Source: Hymenobacter mellowenesis
GTDB lineage: Bacteria; Bacteroidota; Bacteroidia; Cytophagales; Hymenobacteraceae
Length of the DNA: 64,000 nucleotides
Direction of reading: 5' to 3'
Assembly (NCBI RefSeq): GCF_030581005.1
Contig: NZ_JAUQSX010000008.1
Span: forward strand, 62,001 to 126,000
Within the stretch, counting starts at the first letter, position 1. Every line of letters starts with the position of its first letter. Made by a program: the position numbers and the translations under genes. The notes beneath the pieces are model-generated. The model was not told where the DNA came from. It made no database searches and saw only the letters and a list, made by a program, of their open reading frames with translations. Below are positions 62,401 through 64,000 of this stretch, one piece after another.

Positions 62401-62871
62401 GGTGAAGTCGGAGAGGCTGCGCGAGATGGTGGGCAGCTGCTGAATGGCGGCCGAGCCCACGTTGGTGCCGGCGCCGGTTTTGGTGGCCTGGGTGTTGCCG
62501 GTTACCACCACTTCGTTCAGCTGCTGGGTTTCGGTCACCAGCACGAAGTTGAGGCGGGTGGTATTGCCTAGGGTCAGAAATACGTTGTCTACTTTCTGCT
62601 CCTTGAAGCCCACGTAGGTCACGGTCACGGAGTAGGGCCCGCCGGGCGCCAGGTTCGGGATGGTGAAGCGGCCGTCTACTTCGGTGCCGGTGCCGCGCTT
62701 GGTGCCGGTGGGCAGGTTGGTGGCCACCACCGTCACCCCAATCAGGTCTTCGCCCTTGTCAGACGTCACTTTGCCGGCCAGAGCCGAGGTGGTGACCTGG
62801 GCCATCACAAGCTGCGAACAGCCCAACAGCACCAGGAAAAACAACTGCGTAAATGTGTGTCGAATCGACAT
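59419..62871 (-). CDS. Oar-like TonB-dependent receptor
   Basis: 1150 residues from the ATG at 62871. Signal peptide MSIRHTFTQLFFLVLLGCSQLVMAQ. A carboxypeptidase-regulatory-like domain covers about 30-115 (ALAGKVTSDKGEDLIGVTVVA... GRFTIPNLAPGGPY). Then come a TonB-box-like LNEVVVTG, the plug (DFTRLDPRNSNGSFAGSSFRYNNVTLDG, IQEIQAQVAPYD, GGSVNAVTRSGTNEFTGSVYGYGRNQ) and a long barrel closing with aromatic SRWQGQLGLRYSF. The plug phrases are typical of Oar-type receptors, which in some Bacteria import or export proteins and peptides. No SusD-like gene adjoins. Divergent from the next receptor; the 220-bp gap is AT-richer and holds both promoters. Confidence 0.92.
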   Translation of the reverse strand: MSIRHTFTQLFFLVLLGCSQLVMAQVTTSALAGKVTSDKGEDLIGVTVVATNLPTGTKRGTGTEVDGRFTIPNLAPGGPYSVTVTYVGFKEQKVDNVFLTLGNTTRLNFVLVTETQQLNEVVVTGNTQATKTGAGTNVGSAAIQQLPTISRSLSDFTRLDPRNSNGSFAGSSFRYNNVTLDGAVNNDAIGFSPSLGGQSGTSGLPGGSARANPISLDAIQEIQAQVAPYDVKLGNFTGGSVNAVTRSGTNEFTGSVYGYGRNQNVTGRSIDGDKTKIGSEYHDYQTGFRIGGPIIKNKLFFFTNAEIARRQEPQFYGAGQAGSPVTTDLAQQITNKLNNYNTVTSNGAGGVVRNADGTAATTTARYNVGEYGDYNIHANSNKIFGRLDWNLDEKTSIALRHNFIKSEATNLERSGSLFKFGSQDYTQHNVQNSTVLEVKSNFSSKFSNNLILGYTNIHDYRDLIGGQGNLYPAVQINGVGTTVGTPGTATYYAGSNQILLGSDREASIFNTRQKTFELTDNFTYYVGSHALTLGTHNEFYHIDYGFINSWNGRIEYNNVNDFLNDRPSRIRGTYNNGTQGDNSYAYNYNNPSAAFNINFYSAYLQDEWNVTDKLKITPGIRFDIASLPTKPTLNTALVNNPQNDAKTLNQTYTHTAWSELNNNYLGQVQFSPRLGFNYDVNGDQSFVVRGGSGIFTGRVPFAWFGYAYYNNGVNFNSVDYNNIQASTNTGVKTVYLNTDPNLIYAQLPAANYNATNLKAGPTEVNLIDNNFKMPKVWRSSLALDFKLKTGTRFSVEGLYTKTLQDVRFENINLTDNVTYLANGPTQSPVYSAPAGGSNRVNTNLSNAFFLTNTQKGYRYQLTGSVGQTINNLIDASVAYTYGKSYDISNGIRNSPQSNWELNPALNVNDPALAFSNFDLRHRVVASINLHKTFAQRFTGYFTSVLTYASGSPYTWTYTNYNFGNGQQNNVQLAYIPATANDIAIVSRVNDQSPYLLDAAKNAAFNSFVDNDSYLSTRRGQYTERNAGRTPWNNQADIRLMLDMKLGNLDANEAGIAPKGHTLQISLDIINFGNLLNSSWGRQYFVPNTFNSTLGTGLTQVGYINSAGTVASGYNAATYNRPAFTYGTPATYSIDQLASRWQGQLGLRYSF

Positions 62872-63075
62872 AAAAATGAGGGAGTTGATTAACACTACAA
62901 AGGTCCGGGCGCCTAACCCCGGCCTCACCCTGCCGGGCGTTTCCGAATTGTTGTATTTCACTTTTTGCCATAACCTGCCGGTAACATGAGCCCTCAAAAC
63001 CCCGCTTTTCGGGCCGTTTCCGGGCCGGTAATTATTTGGTAATTCAGAGGAAATTTCACCGAAACTTCATCCGGG

Positions 63076-63083
63076 TACTTTTG
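63076..63083 (+). promoter_or_regulatory. -7 box abutting the start of the right-edge receptor gene
   Basis: TACTTTTG, 8 bp before the ATG at 63092, which would give a leaderless or nearly leaderless mRNA, as at cysS. Confidence 0.4.
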
Positions 63084-63091
63084 TCCCCCGA

Positions 63092-64000
63092 ATGGAAAAC
63101 TCTATTAATTACCGTTATCTGTGTGCTCTATTGCTGAGCCTATTTTTCAGCAGCAGCGCCTTCGCCCAAACCACGGGCACCATTAAAGGCCTCATCAAGG
63201 ACGCCGCCACCCAGGAAGCCATCATCGGCGGCACCGTCCGCCTCGAAGGCACCACCCTCGGCACCCAGACCGACGTCGACGGCAGCTTCCGGCTGGAGCG
63301 CGTGCCCAAGGGCACCTACACGCTGGTCATTTCCTCGGTGGGCTACGTGACGACCACCCTGCCCGACGTGGCCGTGGAAGCCGGCAAGACCACCGTCATT
63401 AACACCACCGCCAAATCGGACAGCAAGGCGCTCGATGAAGTAGTGGTGCGCGGCGTGCGCCGCACCAACACCGAAATCTCGGTCATCACCGAAATTCGGC
63501 AGGCCAACGTGGTGGTGAGCGGCATCTCGTCGGAGCAAATCGTGAAATCGCAGGACCGCGACGCGGCCGAAGTGGTGCGCCGCATCCCCGGCGTGAGCAT
63601 CATCGACAACCGCTTCATCCAGGTGCGCGGGCTGAGCGAGCGGTACAACACCGTGTGGCTCAACGACGTGACGGCCCCCAGCTCCGAAACCGACAAGAAG
63701 GCCTTCTCCTTCGACATCGTGCCCAGCGCCCTGCTCGACCGCGTGCTGGTGTTCAAAGACCCCTCGCCCGAGCTGCCCGGCGACTTCGCTGGCGGCCTCG
63801 TGAAGGTGTACCTGCGCAAGCCGGCCCTCGACGAGCGCAGCTTCACGGCCAGCTACGTGAGCGGCTACCGCGACGGCACCACCTTCAGCAACTTCAACAC
63901 CGACAAGGGCAGCAGCGGCGACTTCGCCGGCTTCGGCGCCCCGAGCCGCGACTTGCCCGGTAACTTCCCGGTGCTGAACTCGGCCAGCTCGGCCGCCCAG
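63092..64000 (+). CDS. TonB-dependent receptor (partial, C-terminus off the window)
   Basis: 303 codons visible. Signal peptide at about 1-28 (LCALLLSLFFSSSAFAQ). A carboxypeptidase-regulatory-like domain covers about 31-115 (GTIKGLIKDAATQEAIIGGTVRLEGT... GYVTTTLPDV). DEVVVRGVRRTNTEISV and the plug SGISSEQIVKSQDRDAAEVVRRIPGV... IQVRGLSERYNTVWLNDV follow. ELPGDFAGGLVKVYLRKP is the plug end characteristic of a Bacteroidota receptor group distinct from SusC and Oar. The barrel begins at the edge. Frame is open to the last base. Substrate unknown. Confidence 0.9.
   Translation, partial: MENSINYRYLCALLLSLFFSSSAFAQTTGTIKGLIKDAATQEAIIGGTVRLEGTTLGTQTDVDGSFRLERVPKGTYTLVISSVGYVTTTLPDVAVEAGKTTVINTTAKSDSKALDEVVVRGVRRTNTEISVITEIRQANVVVSGISSEQIVKSQDRDAAEVVRRIPGVSIIDNRFIQVRGLSERYNTVWLNDVTAPSSETDKKAFSFDIVPSALLDRVLVFKDPSPELPGDFAGGLVKVYLRKPALDERSFTASYVSGYRDGTTFSNFNTDKGSSGDFAGFGAPSRDLPGNFPVLNSASSAAQ

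Overview
The window looks like chromosome from a high-GC member of the Bacteroidota, most probably Hymenobacter or a close relative in the Cytophagales (inferred, not searched). The evidence is: type IX secretion (T9SS) C-terminal sorting domains on eight proteins (six type A-like, two CHU_C/type B-like), three TonB-dependent receptors with carboxypeptidase-regulatory-like N-termini, DUF7948/SBBP surface proteins, TAnnTTTG-type -7 promoter boxes, and GC-rich codon use throughout. I saw no rRNA, tRNA, CRISPR array, prophage or insertion-sequence transposase.

Layout. 1-6.6 kb: a minus-strand L-arabinose operon read galM, araB, araD, araA, then a GH51 arabinofuranosidase running off the left edge. 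It is driven by a promoter (TTG-N19-TAGATTTG) whose spacer holds a perfect LacI-like palindrome. 6.8-8.6 kb: an AT-richer two-gene module of an AAA/OLD-like ATPase and a PD-(D/E)XK-like protein. 8.6-16.3 kb: dxs, a TonB-dependent receptor with a low-complexity tail, a UPF0104-type membrane protein, a small lipoprotein and a LysM protein. 16.5-21.5 kb: a methionine block with promoter, SAM riboswitch, Met/Cys-rich leader ORF and long-range stem, metY, metX, a 20-nt iterated array, and hom. 21.5-27 kb: two tandem secreted esterases and an LD-carboxypeptidase. 27-40 kb: a 21-nt iterated array, a hypothetical protein, and a run of T9SS cargo (truncated delta-60 repeat protein, beta-helix protein, CUB/IPT protein, PNGase F). 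40-46 kb: alpha/beta-hydrolase, M28 peptidase, cysS, a DUF6624-type protein and a membrane-anchored EEP-family protein. 46.5-54.4 kb: two giant tandem DUF7948/SBBP paralogues with gliding-motility-type C-termini. 54.6-57.3 kb: a polysaccharide flippase and a GT4 glycosyltransferase. 57.3-59.3 kb: a Septu-like HNH + ATPase pair. 59.4 kb to the end: two divergent TonB-dependent receptors, the second cut by the right edge.

The most pervasive feature is a set of about 17 intergenic inverted-repeat elements, roughly 80-200 bp, built as two head-to-head REP-like units. They fall into at least eight sequence families and sit in almost every gap between genes. One is translated as the C-terminus of AraB, one supplies the stop codon of its upstream gene, and one carries another family inside its loop. 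They resemble REPINs, but I cannot see their transposase here.

The best candidates for undescribed biology are: the ATPase + PD-(D/E)XK pair, the compound SAM-riboswitch/leader-peptide control of metY, the exact 20-bp periodic array in front of hom, and the multi-family REPIN-like population.
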